DNA of 20,292 nucleotides, from NCBI GenBank assembly GCA_010015655.1, contig ML976670.1, positions 616,159 through 636,450 of the forward strand, given 5' to 3'. Of the stretch, positions 1 to 8,397 are shown in pieces. The notes beneath the pieces were generated by a model. It did not search any database and had not been told where the DNA came from. It saw only the letters and a program-made list of their open reading frames with translations. A program made the position numbers and the translations under genes. The stretch's first letter is position 1, and each line of letters begins with the position of its first letter. This stretch comes from Bimuria novae-zelandiae CBS 107.79 (Eukaryota > Ascomycota > Dothideomycetes > Pleosporales > Didymosphaeriaceae).

Positions 1-371
1 ATCCACAGCCAATATACAATCTCGTCCTGATACATCCAGCCGCTCTGGAAAAGCTCATCGTACAGCGCTTGCTCATCGTCGGGTGATAGTTTACGCGGGC
101 GACCGAGTACTACGCCAGGTTTGCTGGGCTTGCGGGTGCTCCCATATAGCTTCAAGTTCTGCTCGATTTTGTACACCTCCGACAGCGACACATCCACCGT
201 ATCAGCGATATCGGCATGATGCCAACCGAGTAGTAAAAAGCGATAAATATCAAGTCGACGACGTGGATCAAGGCCACGGCTCTTCGTTATAAGCTGTTGA
301 GGCAATGCTGGCGGGCGACGCGCTTGTGCGGGCGTAAGGGGACAACTACTAACGCCATGGGCTTGAAACAT
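1..371 (-). CDS. Tc1/mariner-type transposase, N-terminal part (runs off window)
   Basis: The frame is open from an ATG at 369-371 to the window edge, giving 123 residues without a stop. Residues about 35-75 (DPRRRLDIYRFLLLGWHHAD and onward) look like a paired-like helix-turn-helix. They are followed by GRPRKLSPDDEQ at residues 90-101; a GRPR motif between two DNA-binding subdomains is typical of Tc1/mariner transposases. The catalytic DDE/DDD domain would lie outside the window. In this family the protein binds the terminal inverted repeats and cuts and pastes the element at TA sites in the nucleus. Translation starts about 220 bp inside the inferred element end, a normal distance. There is no RIP damage, so the gene could be intact. 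The superfamily call is fairly safe; the exact family is not determined. Confidence 0.7.
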   Translation of the reverse strand, partial: MFQAHGVSSCPLTPAQARRPPALPQQLITKSRGLDPRRRLDIYRFLLLGWHHADIADTVDVSLSEVYKIEQNLKLYGSTRKPSKPGVVLGRPRKLSPDDEQALYDELFQSGWMYQDEIVYWLW

Positions 372-590
372 GGACTTCTCCACCAAAAAAAGCGTTAGTA
401 TAGCCCTATACACGTATTTGCACAGCTTCAAGTCTTACGAGCGAGTATTCTACGGATGGTGGGCCGTTATCAACGCGTCATAGTCAAATTCACGATTTGT
501 ATGGGAGTTTGGCGGGGGCGCGCGAATTTCGCGATGGCGCCAAGATTTCTACCGATTATTGCACGCGATAGATCACGCGCACGGACACAG
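372..590 (-). other. Leader and terminal region of the left Tc1-like element
   Basis: This stretch holds no convincing gene. It is CG-rich around 511-540, with the near-palindrome CGCGAA-T-TTCGCG (521-533), and has an A-run just upstream of the transposase start on the coding strand. I read it as 5' untranslated sequence plus terminal inverted repeat. LINE homology cannot be followed upstream of about 590. Confidence 0.45.
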
Positions 591-1876
591 TAGCAGAGAG
601 AATATCACACCTAGCCGAACAACACGGACTGCTCCCGACGAACCATTTCGGGGGTAGAAAGAGACGCTCTACAGAACAAGCGCTGGTATTGCTCCAAGAA
701 CACATATACAACGCATGGAGATCGAGAAAGGTAGTGAGCCTAATCAGCTTCGATGTTAAGGGTGCATTTAACGGCGTATGTAAAGAGAGGCTAGTGCAAA
801 GACTAGATGCCAGGGGAGTCCCACCCACACTGGTACGGTGGATTGACGCCTTCTGCTCAGAACGGACGGCCACAATCTCAGTAAACGGCTACACATCAGA
901 AGCGCAATGGCTACCGCAGGCGGGCCTCCCGCAGGGATCACCGCTCTCACTAATCCTGTTCCTCTTCTTTAATGCAGACCTGGTATAGCGAAAGATTGAC
1001 GCTAATGGGGGCGTAATAGCGTTTATAGACGACTATAGCGCATGGATGGTAGGGCCATCGGCGGAGGCAAATTACGCCAGTCTCCGAACTATTATCGAAG
1101 AGGCCGAGAAATAGGAGAGTCGGAGCGGGGCTACATTCGAAGGAGAAAAGACCATGTTGATCCACTTCACCCGGAACAGAGCCCTGACGAGCACGGCCCC
1201 AATATCTATCAAGGGCTAAATAGTAACACTGACCACCGAGGCCAAGATCCTAGGGGTCATCATGGATGCAGAGCTCCGCTACAAACAACACATGGCCAGA
1301 GCAGCAACAAGAGGACTTCAAGCAGCCATGGCATTGAAACGGCTGCACATGATCTCCCCGCCCACGGCAAGACAGCTCTTTAACGCGACGGTAGCGCCAG
1401 CAATAGACTATGCATTAAGCGTTTAGATGCACGCATGCGGACAGCAGTCTACGGCGTCTATTAAAAGAGCGCAGAAGATTGGAGCACAAGCTATTATAGG
1501 CTACTTTAAGATAGTAGCCACAGCGGTAACAGAAGCGGAAGCGCATATTTAACTAGCAAACAAATAGCACACCCTAAAAGCAATTAAGTTCTAGTTTAAT
1601 ATTTACACCCTACTAGACTCAAACCCACTCGCAAAGATCAAGGCTAAAACGTTCTAAAGATTTAACTTACTATTGCAAAAGATAGCGCAACGGCTCCAAG
1701 ACGCAGACGTGGAAAGGATCGAAACTATTATACCGTATATTATAAGCCCGTGGAACGCACGCATAGCCACGACTATTAAAGCGGATAGTATAGAAGTAGC
1801 TAAGACCGCAGACCGCAGCCAAGGCATTCGAATTGCCACTAGCACCTTAGTAAGGAACGGCCTGGTGGGATGTGGG
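591..1876 (+). pseudogene. LINE reverse transcriptase, fragment 1 (RT core to start of RNase H)
   Basis: The fragment reads in a single frame with eight premature stops, all TAA or TAG, and no frameshift. Recognisable RT blocks are GLLPTNHFGGRKRRSTEQAL (about 628-687), SFDVKGAFNGV (about 747-780, with the first catalytic Asp), GLPQGSPLSLILFLFFNADL (922-982) and the FIDDYSAW box (1022-1045) with both catalytic Asp kept. A connection region follows, then NARIATTIKADS and IRIATSTLVRNGLVGCG at the entry to the RNase H region. Synthesis of LINE cDNA by target-primed reverse transcription would be the role of the intact protein. The stop at 986-988 and the one after EEAEK (about 1112) fit RIP conversions such as TGG to TAG. 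The piece ends exactly at the hAT A target duplication. Confidence 0.85.
1869..1876. repeat. Target-site duplication GATGTGGG, left copy (hAT A)
   Basis: GATGTGGG stands immediately left of the hAT A terminal repeat and recurs at 8224-8231 immediately right of it. Eight base pairs is the duplication length of hAT transposons. Removing one copy with the element restores the LINE frame (LVGC-GGAIED). Confidence 0.95.
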
Positions 1877-1895
1877 CAGAGCTCGTAACGGACGG
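1877..1895. repeat. hAT A left terminal inverted repeat
   Basis: CAGAGCTCGTAACGGACGG pairs with the reverse complement of 8205-8223, differing at one base. The CAG start is typical of hAT termini. Confidence 0.93.
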
Positions 1896-1976
1896 ATCTC
1901 AGATCCGGATCCATGGAGCTCCGTCCCAATTAGGCAACTCCATGAGCTACGTAGCTCCATGGATCTAGACGGAGCT
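1896..1976. repeat. hAT A left subterminal palindromic repeats
   Basis: The region contains the perfect 14-bp palindrome GAGCTACGTAGCTC (1944-1957), the small palindrome GGATCT-C-AGATCC, and copies of GATCCATGGAGCT in both orientations. The same words occur within 85 bp of the right end. In hAT elements subterminal repeats are usual transposase-binding sites, so that is the likely role here. ATTAGGCAA (1929-1937) also recurs near the right end. Confidence 0.7.
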
Positions 1977-2385
1977 AAGGGCTAGTCTTATAGTAGTTAG
2001 TATAGTAGTTGCCCAGCATTCGTCAGAAAGCTTGGTATATTAGATTCTCGTGTTGCTGCTGTAAATTGACGATTTGCACGTTGTGTAGCTATAGGGCCTT
2101 TTTATACGTTTATTTTCTATCAAAATAGGCGCCTGCGCCTACGTTTTTAAACTAAATCGCCACCAAATAATTAACGCCTTTTACAAATTCTACACTACTA
2201 ACCTCTACACTAGCCACTTAATTGTTTTAATTGCCCTCCAGCTGCGAGAAAGGATCCTAAAATGCCTTATTAAAGCTACCTATTAAGAAGCCTTAGTTGC
2301 TGCTAGCCTGAGAGCTTTATACAGAGCTTTAAGGGCTCTATTTAATTGTTCCTGGCAACTCTAGTTCCATATTAAGATTACTTAT
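1977..2385. other. hAT A 3' non-coding region
   Basis: The region lies between the subterminal repeats and the first stop of the transposase C-terminus (minus strand). It is AT-rich with many TA dinucleotides. I see no further domain. The coding sequence might extend a little into it if the stop at 2386-2388 is a RIP-converted codon. Confidence 0.5.
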
Positions 2386-2824
2386 CTAGTAGCTAAGGCA
2401 AACCAGAGCTTCCTGTGTATCTTTAATAAGAGATGCCCGACGTGCTATAACTATATTTCCGCCTAGGCTAAAGACTCTCTCAGGTTCGTCACTTATAGCA
2501 GGCGTAGCGTACACGTTAATTGCCATGCGAGAGAGCCTAGGATACCTTAACTAGACAATAGGAAGCCTCTAGTACTTAGAGGGATATAAGCTACTAGTGT
2601 AATCCTCCTATAAGTACGTAGTTATCTTGTTGTTAACAGTCCTTATAGGCGCCAGCGTCGTAGACCTCTTACCCAGTTAATCTATCGCAGAATTAAACGA
2701 CCCGTACCTTAATTGCTAAGTAAGATTAGGGCGTTTAATAGGCCTTAAAGGCTCCCGTGTAACTATAGGGAAACTACTATAATTATCCTTAAAGAATTGT
2801 CTAACTTTTGCAAGCTGGTCCACG
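2386..2824 (-). pseudogene. hAT A transposase, C-terminal fragment
   Basis: This fragment carries the hAT C-terminal dimerisation region. On the minus strand it reads LRYPRLSRMAINVYATPAIS followed by DEPERVFSLGGNIV, then ALVCLSY and a TAG (2386-2388). The run YPxLSRMA, a Pro/Ser stretch, then ERVFS and an R-rich segment is the classic hATC signature. The TAG may be a former Trp codon, so the true end is uncertain. Two further TAG codons lie just upstream of the YPRL block. The fragment is separated from the rest of its gene by hAT B (2825-5821). Confidence 0.8.
2817..2824. repeat. Target-site duplication GGTCCACG, left copy (hAT B)
   Basis: GGTCCACG precedes the left end of hAT B and recurs at 5822-5829 directly after the right end. 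The 8-bp length matches hAT integration. Confidence 0.95.
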
Positions 2825-2845
2825 CAGAGCTGGCAATAAGTAAGT
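2825..2845. repeat. hAT B left terminal inverted repeat
   Basis: The sequence matches the reverse complement of 5801-5821 at 20 of 21 positions. The only difference is a C-to-T change in a CA context. Confidence 0.93.
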
Positions 2846-2985
2846 TAATTAAGTTAAGGTAAATTGCTTAATTAATTAACTAATATGGTGGCTTTTGCTT
2901 AACTTGATTAACTTAATAGCGTAAATCAGGCTCGATTTATTAACTTAATTAACTTAATTAATAACTTTGCTAAGCTAATTAAGGG
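2840..2985. repeat. hAT B left subterminal AT-rich repeats
   Basis: The words TTAATTAA, TTAACTTAATTAA and AAGTTAA recur many times in both orientations. Similar clusters lie at 5680-5805 near the other end. They may be subterminal transposase-binding repeats, made more AT-rich by RIP. Confidence 0.55.
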
Positions 2986-2988
2986 TAA

Positions 2989-5454
2989 TTAACCATCGTA
3001 GATCTCGTAGATAGTCTCTAGCTTATTAGGGGTAATAGCGTTAGTACGTTAATTATTTACTATCGTTATAGGCTTTAAGCCAAGGCGCTTCCAGCTGCGT
3101 AGTGATTATAGCGCAGATAGAAAATCCACCTTTATGCACAATCGTCTCGTCTCTAATAAATTACCTAACTCTAAAAAGGTCCTCTCACAATTAGTAGCGG
3201 TAGCAAGGATACTAAGGATATTAAGAGCAAAGCGCGATAAGATAGGATACTTATTAGCCTTGCCTATCTAATAGAGTAGCAGGTTACGCGCAAATAAGGA
3301 GTCCTCTAGTATAAGTAGTTTAATTATCTACCGCTTAAACTTATTACGGCGGAGGACTAGGCGGGCGTTGTCACCTTATAGGGTGGCTCTCACAAAGTCT
3401 AACTAGCTACTAAATAGCCTAGTACGTGCCTTTTTTAGTAGAGGCTCTAGCGTACTAATAGGAGATACGGCATCTTTAAACTCTAACTATAAGCGTTAAA
3501 AGCTAACGTGGCAATTATCTAGCCAGCCTTTATAGGTGTAACACCCCTTATAGAGATCCTTGTCGTAATCAAGCGGTATAGCCTATATCTTATCTATAAG
3601 GCCTTTTATGTGTAGGTAGAGATAGCAAGCCACGTAATATACTAGGGCGTCCTTTAGCTTGCGTAGGTACTTAAGGATCTTCGTGTAAGCTATATTACAG
3701 GTGGCTTTTATGTAGTCCTCCGGGGCATTAACGTCGTTAAAGTTAACGTTATTATATTAAAAGAGTATCTTATTAAGGGTAGTGGCAAGCTATAAGAGCG
3801 TAGGAAGGACCTCCTATATCGTACCTAACGTGCTAGCCACGCCCTTACCCTCTATACAAATAGTGGCTTCTTTAAATAGTTATAGGATCCTTTAGTACTC
3901 TATAATTATTACCTAGTCCTTAGTAGTAAGGCTATCTTCTTTAATAAACCAACGTTACTTAATATTAGGTATATTATTGCGTTATCAAGTGCCGTAGTAA
4001 TAATACTTAATAAGCTTATTATTAATATAATTATTAAGGGGTGCGCGGAGCTCAAGCGCGCGCGTAAAATAGTTATAATAAAAGTTTTATCTTATCTTTA
4101 CTAGCTTAATAATCTCTAACGTCTTTAGCTTATTATCACCACCTAATTAGGCGTTGTAGGTTACCTAATACTATTTAAGAAGCTAGCGAGCTTAAGGGGT
4201 GTAAATAGAGGTAATAACGTTAATAAGTACGCCTAATAGGCTAGCCTATCGCCACTCCTTAAGAAACGCTGTCTTATTATTAAGATATTTATCTACGTTA
4301 TTAAAGGCATCGCGATCTTTGTTAAAAATAATTTATTAGGCTATAAGGTTAATTATATAGCAGGCGTAACGCAGACGCTAATAGCAAGCGTTAAAATTAT
4401 ATTTAATAGCTAGGGCGTTAATTATAGCGTTATTATTAGTAGCATTATTAAGGATAAAGTAACCTAAGCTATAGGTAGATATCTTAAAGCTTTTAAGCGT
4501 GGCGTTAATAATAGTGGCAATATTGGCGCCTATATATTGGCCTATCAGCGACGGCAGGCCTAATACGTAATCGCGAGGGTTACTATCGCTATTAAGATAG
4601 TAAACGTAAATACCCGTTAGCGCCTGTTTACCGCTTATTAACGTTTAATTATTAAAAAAGATATAAATGGCCGATCGCGCGTCTTATAGATAATTAATAA
4701 TAGCGGGTATATAAGACTCGTACTCCGCAATTATATAGGCTTGCAAGGTGTTATAAGATCTCCACATCTCTGCCTTAGCTAACAGGTTGGCCTGCCATAA
4801 CATGTGGCAAAAAGCTACGCCCTCGATTACTAAGAGCGCCTAATTATCTATTACTACCTAATTAAGCACTAATTATAGGAAACTCGTGCGCAAGAAGCTT
4901 AACGCGATAAGGTTAGTAACGCTTTAAGATACTATAAGGCCTTTATAGTAGATATAGGCGAGTAAGGATAACTAAAAGGATAATGTTGTTATTATCGTGT
5001 AAGAGGTAGACTTTTAGCCACCTTTATTAACGTGGTGCTTAGCTTTACGCTCTGCGAGATAGCGCACAATTAACGTTATTAATTAATTAGCTTAGTAGAA
5101 CCTATCTAGTTACTTATAGAGGTGGTAATAATAGTAGAGCTAATACAGGCGGTGTTGTTTATAGTGCTAAAGGCGATACCTATATTGCCAAACCTAGCTC
5201 TTTTAACTGCGCTTTAGGGCGAGAGACGGCTTGTAATAACCTGGTAAGCGTTGCTAATTAATACTATTATAATCGTCGTCGTTATCTTTAATATTACTAT
5301 TAGTAGCTAATTACGCGTCGCCTACAGAGCTCTTATTAGCGTCTAGCTCTAACAGCGCGTTAGTGGCTATATTAGAGCTGCTATCTTTAAGGAGGGTTTA
5401 TAACGCCTTGCTTTTAAGCCGCTAGCTAAAAACTTAAGAGAGGTTGCGGTTCAT
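2989..5454 (-). pseudogene. hAT B transposase (RIP-inactivated)
   Basis: I take the start as the ATG at 5452-5454 (MNRNLS...), with the end at a TAA at 2989-2991, about 820 codons. There are many in-frame TAA/TAG stops. Domains in order: a BED-like zinc finger near 5050-5230 (VWQYRYRL, then a His-rich segment ending ERKAKHHVNKGG); the hAT RNase H-like core with AIYIFFNN*TL near 4641-4675, GYFILNNATNNNA near 4430-4465 and ACYIINLIA near 4350-4375; and the dimerisation region KYPILSRFALNILSILATAT-NCERTF near 3170-3270. At positions where hAT transposases have Asp (the residue after FF, and the LDNA box) this copy has Asn, and a Cys and a His near CHIINL read Tyr. All fit G-to-A or C-to-T change. 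The protein is surely inactive. Confidence 0.82.
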
Positions 5455-5679
5455 GCCCTCTAAGCAATTAGGCGACGCTATATTAATAGAGGAGGGCGTT
5501 AGTAAAGGGTGGGAGGTAGGTTAAGGTAGTAGAGATATTAGACAATCGGCGCTATACTATATTAGGCAGCGCTAGGCTCTAACGCTAGTAAGTCTAATAT
5601 GCCTTAAGTTAAGATTTACCCGCGCAGGATCCCCCTAACGCCTATAACCTATAGTTACCCCTATATTGCGGCCTATTAA

Positions 5680-5805
5680 GTCTGCTAATTAAGTTAATTA
5701 AACAGGCATAATTTGCTTAATTAACTTAATAACTTTTACCTCCCTAATTAACTTGATTGACTTGCTACAATTAAGTTAATTAAGTTAAGTTATTAAGTCG
5801 ACTTA
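5680..5805. repeat. hAT B right subterminal AT-rich repeats
   Basis: The words AATTAAGTTAA and TTAATTAACTTAATAA are clustered here, matching those at the left end in kind. The region is non-coding and lies upstream of the minus-strand transposase start, so it would also hold the promoter. I cannot pick out a TATA box because of the RIP bias. Confidence 0.55.
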
Positions 5806-5821
5806 CTTGTTGCCAGCTCTG
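5801..5821. repeat. hAT B right terminal inverted repeat
   Basis: The partner of 2825-2845, ending GCCAGCTCTG. It is followed directly by the second copy of GGTCCACG. Confidence 0.93.
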
Positions 5822-5829
5822 GGTCCACG
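5822..5829. repeat. Target-site duplication GGTCCACG, right copy (hAT B)
   Basis: The sequence is identical to 2817-2824. hAT A sequence resumes after it. Confidence 0.95.
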
Positions 5830-8007
5830 GCGTGATTTTTGCCCCAGAGCTTTGTACAACCAGCTACTTTCTATCGAGGATTGAGTATCATAGCAGCAGC
5901 GTATAATGGACTCTCCGTAGTCAAATTATAGTACTTCTGAGCCTTGTTCCAGGCCTGCTCGACGCCGACGTAGATTCCTTTCTTGCCGTAGGTCTGTAGG
6001 GTATGAGTTTTCAGCTTCTCTAGGGCGTCCATCATCGAATTAAGTATAAGAGATACTAATATAATTAGCGGCTCCTCTTTCTACTTATTAGGACGTCCTT
6101 TAAGCTTCAAAGTAGCCTCTCGAAATAGTACAAGGACCTCTAGAATCTCTTTAACTTACTACTAGTCCTTTGCCGTTAACTAGTGTTTAATAACAAAACG
6201 TGTTAATAAGTCCTCAGGACGACTTCCTATTGTACTTTTCTTAATAGGTTAAATCTTAAGCTTATACGTAGCTCTCTCATGCCTGAAGAAGTAATCTAGA
6301 ACACGCCGTAGCTGGTAGGCGCGTTCAATTATGTCTGCCGTCGAATTCCACCTATAGAGAAGTTAGCTATTGCCAGGTGTTAACGCGCGCTGCTTAAAGT
6401 TTAAAGTTTAACTTTACTAGCTCTACTAAAAGATAACTCTATAATTATGTAATATTAAATTAAGTTGCCTACGATAGGATCGAGGCTAATTTAAGTAGTA
6501 GTTATAGAGAAATAATTTAGTGCTATAGTTAAAAACAAGTTATTATATAAAAAGCTATTTACCGAGTATCATTATCAGGAAGTAACACTAGGGGATCTGG
6601 CGTACGACCTCCCCCAGGGTTTTCCTCTCTCTAAATGTGGCCTTGGGCTTCGTTAAAGCGTTGTATCCGCCCTGGAGATTTGCGAATCCAGTTTATAGTT
6701 AATCGAATGACAGTAATTAGTCCACGGCTACGATAGTAGCTAGTCTCCTCCTTTAGAGAAGTAAGCTCTCTCTCGGAGACGTTAAACATCTTATAATTAA
6801 GACCGTAAAACAGGTCCCTAGCTATAAGATTGAGTATGTGGCTGGCACATCTTATCCTCTAGTAGATAGGGTTAAAGTGTAAAATTACACCTAGCTGCGT
6901 GAGGGCTTAATTATTTAAAGAGGCGTTATTATAAGCCTATGCGCCTGTTTTCTTCTTAATCTTAAAGGCCTTAAGCGTTTGTATTATAGCCTTTCTTATA
7001 TTGGTTCCTGTGTGTGGAGATTCCATCTCCCGTAGAGATAGGAGGGCTGTATTACACTTATTGTTCACATCCACCTAGTGGCCGACGATTGCAAGCAATC
7101 CATGTATCCTCCGGTTGGTCCACCCGCCAAAGGATAGATGTATTTTGCTAGGGCAATCCTTTAAGGCCTTCCTGAGGACCTCCTTCTTCGCCTTAAACTG
7201 TTAAAGGACCTAGTTCCGCATCGTTTGATCGTTGGGTAAGAGGCTCTGGCTAGTGAGCTCTATACGGCTAAGTAACCTCCTAAAATACTCGCTACTTAGC
7301 TTGTAGAAGGGAATCTTGTTAGCTATAATCCAGGTAAGTAGGTCCTTCTGTATGCCCTGGGGATTAAACACTGTTATAGCTTTACTATGTATAGCTTGTT
7401 ATACAGGATCCTTGTTGTCCAAAGTAGCTAAGATAGACGATATGCCTTTGTTAGTGCTGGGAGCTTTAATTAGGAGGCTCCTTACGTGATTGTACTGCTC
7501 TATATGGCGCGCGCGGAGGTGATTGAGGACGCCGCCTCTGCCGTTAACCTTTAAAATGGCATTGTGCGGAGAATCCTCTAGGTGATAGTGCTTATAAAGA
7601 TACCACTGTGTCTTATCCTCTATACGCTGTAAAGGTACTCCGTACAGCTAGTAGCTAGCGCGTCTCCTAACCTGCCGCTTATCCGCCAGGTATCCAGGGA
7701 TTTTGTCATAATTGACCCAGTCGTAGTCAAATTCAGCCACTCTAGGCCTCTTTGGAGCTCGCCGGCGAGCCTCTTGAGTTCCTCTATGAGATTGAGGGCC
7801 TCTGAAAGGCCCTTTGCCGCCGTCAGCCTCATAGGCAGAGGTGTCACTGTCTGACAGTACGTCGACGGGACGCCGACGGTCAGCGCGCCTGCGAGACGGG
7901 GTGGAAACTGGCGACGGTGAGGCTCTGGATGGGGTAATTTGGGGCGTAGAAAGCCTTGAAGCCCTCCTTAGGGTGTTCTAAAGCCTCCTTAGGGGATTTT
8001 AGGACAT
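5830..8007 (-). pseudogene. hAT A transposase, N-terminal and central part
   Basis: I place the start at the ATG at 8005-8007. The frame then runs through a basic, Ser/Pro/Arg-rich leader (STPQITPSRASPSPVSTPSR, about 7896-7955) and an acidic patch LSDSDTSAYEADGGK. A BED-like finger region at about 7500-7740 includes QWYLYKHYHLED, where two expected Cys read Tyr, and then NHLRARH. The catalytic region shows IHLSFGGWTN (about 7113-7142), AYNNASLNN, and RIRCASHILNLIARDLFYG (about 6805-6865). These match hAT transposases in order. Several codons read TAG or TAA in place of Trp or Gln. The residue normally Asp before GWT is Gly (GGC at 7126-7128). The leader region is much less mutated than the C-terminal half. 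The gene is cut by hAT B and continues at 2824-2386. Confidence 0.8.
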
Positions 8008-8136
8008 GTTGAATAATTATTAAGTCACTATTAACGTCTATAGAGACTATATAGGAGACGACTGACGTCAAACAACCAAGGTTTCAACAACGTCTTGAGC
8101 CTCCTAAGAGAAGTTTCATTTTTGCCCGATTAGGCA
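8008..8136. other. hAT A transposase upstream region
   Basis: This is non-coding sequence between the transposase start and the subterminal repeats on the right end, where the transposase promoter would sit. A minus-strand ORF begins at 8071 but lies in a different frame from the transposase and shows no similarity I recognise, so I do not call it a gene. Confidence 0.4.
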
Positions 8137-8204
8137 AGGCGTACAGCTCCATGAGATCCATGGAGCTACGTAGCTCATGGAGCTAGCTCCATGGATCCGG
8201 AGCT
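8137..8204. repeat. hAT A right subterminal palindromic repeats
   Basis: The region contains GAGCTACGTAGCTC again (8163-8176), with ATGAGATCCATGGAGCT and AGCTCCATGGATCC on either side. The palindrome is 47 bp from this end, against 67 bp from the left end. It could fold into a hairpin and probably marks transposase-binding sites. Confidence 0.7.
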
Positions 8205-8223
8205 CCGTACGTTACGAGCTCTG
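8205..8223. repeat. hAT A right terminal inverted repeat
   Basis: The partner of 1877-1895, ending GTTACGAGCTCTG. It is followed directly by the second GATGTGGG (8224-8231). Confidence 0.93.
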
Positions 8224-8231
8224 GATGTGGG
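8224..8231. repeat. Target-site duplication GATGTGGG, right copy (hAT A)
   Basis: The sequence is identical to 1869-1876. The LINE frame resumes at 8232. Confidence 0.95.
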
Positions 8232-8397
8232 GGAGCAATAGAAGACACAGGCGGAGCCACTAGAGGGGAGGCGAACGAACCTACCACCTTCTCTAAGACC
8301 CTTGGACCGAGAACCGAGCAAAACCCATACACGGCGGAACTAGCAGCGATACTACAAGGGTTAAAGAGCTTGCCGCCAGGGTTGCTAGCACGGAAGA
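8232..8397 (+). pseudogene. LINE fragment 2 (RNase H-like region)
   Basis: The fragment has 55 codons with no stop, continuing the frame of 1874-1876 across the hAT A insertion. It reads GAIEDTGGATRG, then KTLGPRTEQNPYTAELAAIL and LKSLPPGLLARK. The Y-T-A-E-L-A box is the characteristic RNase H segment with the catalytic Glu in fungal LINE proteins. The piece ends in the first base of a codon at the copia A target duplication, and the codon is completed at 19122. It is the least RIP-damaged part of the LINE. Confidence 0.87.
8393..8397. repeat. Target-site duplication GAAGA, left copy (copia A)
   Basis: GAAGA lies directly before the copia A 5' LTR and recurs at 19117-19121 directly after the 3' LTR. 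Five base pairs is the usual Ty1/copia duplication. Confidence 0.93.

Larger units (their letters stand above)
1..590 (-). mobile_element. Tc1/mariner-superfamily DNA transposon, 5' end only
   Basis: This is the 5' part of a DNA transposon lying on the minus strand; the rest is outside the window. It holds a transposase N-terminus (1-371) and about 220 bp of leader and terminal sequence (372-590). I place the outer end at 590 because the recognisable LINE reading frame begins at the TA at 591-592, and Tc1/mariner elements insert at TA. On the minus strand the element would then begin CTGTGTCCGTGCGCG. The leader contains a short palindrome, CGCGAA-T-TTCGCG, at 521-533. The sequence is rich in CA and TG and has no RIP-type stops, unlike the interior of the window. 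The boundary is inferred because the partner terminal repeat is not visible. Confidence 0.6.
2825..5821 (-). mobile_element. hAT DNA transposon B, nested in hAT A
   Basis: This is a complete 2,997-bp element with a 21-bp terminal inverted repeat (CAGAGCTGGCAA, one mismatch, AAGTAAGT) and the 8-bp target duplication GGTCCACG on both sides. It shares the first seven terminal bases, CAGAGCT, with hAT A but the rest differs, so the two are distinct families. The single TIR mismatch (T left, C right, in a CA context) is a RIP-type change. The transposase gene (minus strand) is heavily mutated: CA and TG are scarce and TA is abundant through most of the element. It interrupts the hAT A transposase gene, so it is younger than hAT A. 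Confidence 0.93.
1877..8223 (-). mobile_element. hAT DNA transposon A (carries hAT B inside)
   Basis: The element is bounded by a 19-bp terminal inverted repeat starting CAGAGCTCGTAACG (18 of 19 match) and flanked by the 8-bp duplication GATGTGGG. Without the internal hAT B and its duplicated target it is about 3.34 kb, a normal autonomous hAT size. It encodes a minus-strand transposase, now broken by stops and by the insertion. Both ends carry palindromic subterminal repeats. It lies inside the LINE RNase H coding region, so it is younger than the LINE. Confidence 0.93.

Noticed and set aside
83..292. Plus-strand ORF of 69 codons
   Set aside because: It lies antisense to the open Tc1-like transposase frame, which has recognisable motifs (helix-turn-helix, GRPR).
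556..950. Minus-strand ORFs at 556-873 and 768-950
   Set aside because: They are antisense to the LINE RT core, which reads through recognisable RT blocks on the plus strand; no motif in the minus-strand frames.
1042..1383. Plus-strand ORF of 113 codons in another frame of the LINE
   Set aside because: It is low-complexity and unlike any family I know, while the adjacent frame reads FIDDYSAW and the RT connection region.
2840..5805. AT-rich repeat arrays as a replication origin or CRISPR-like array
   Set aside because: The repeats are short, irregular, unspaced and located just inside both terminal repeats of a hAT element.
7620..7847. Minus-strand ORF of 75 codons in hAT A
   Set aside because: A different minus-strand frame over the same bases carries the hAT zinc-finger-like segment and joins the catalytic region.
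7880..8071. Minus-strand ORF of 63 codons as the hAT A transposase start
   Set aside because: It is out of frame with the transposase. The in-frame ATG at 8007 leads directly into the basic leader and finger region, with two RIP-type stops. An intron linking the two frames is possible but I see no evidence for one.
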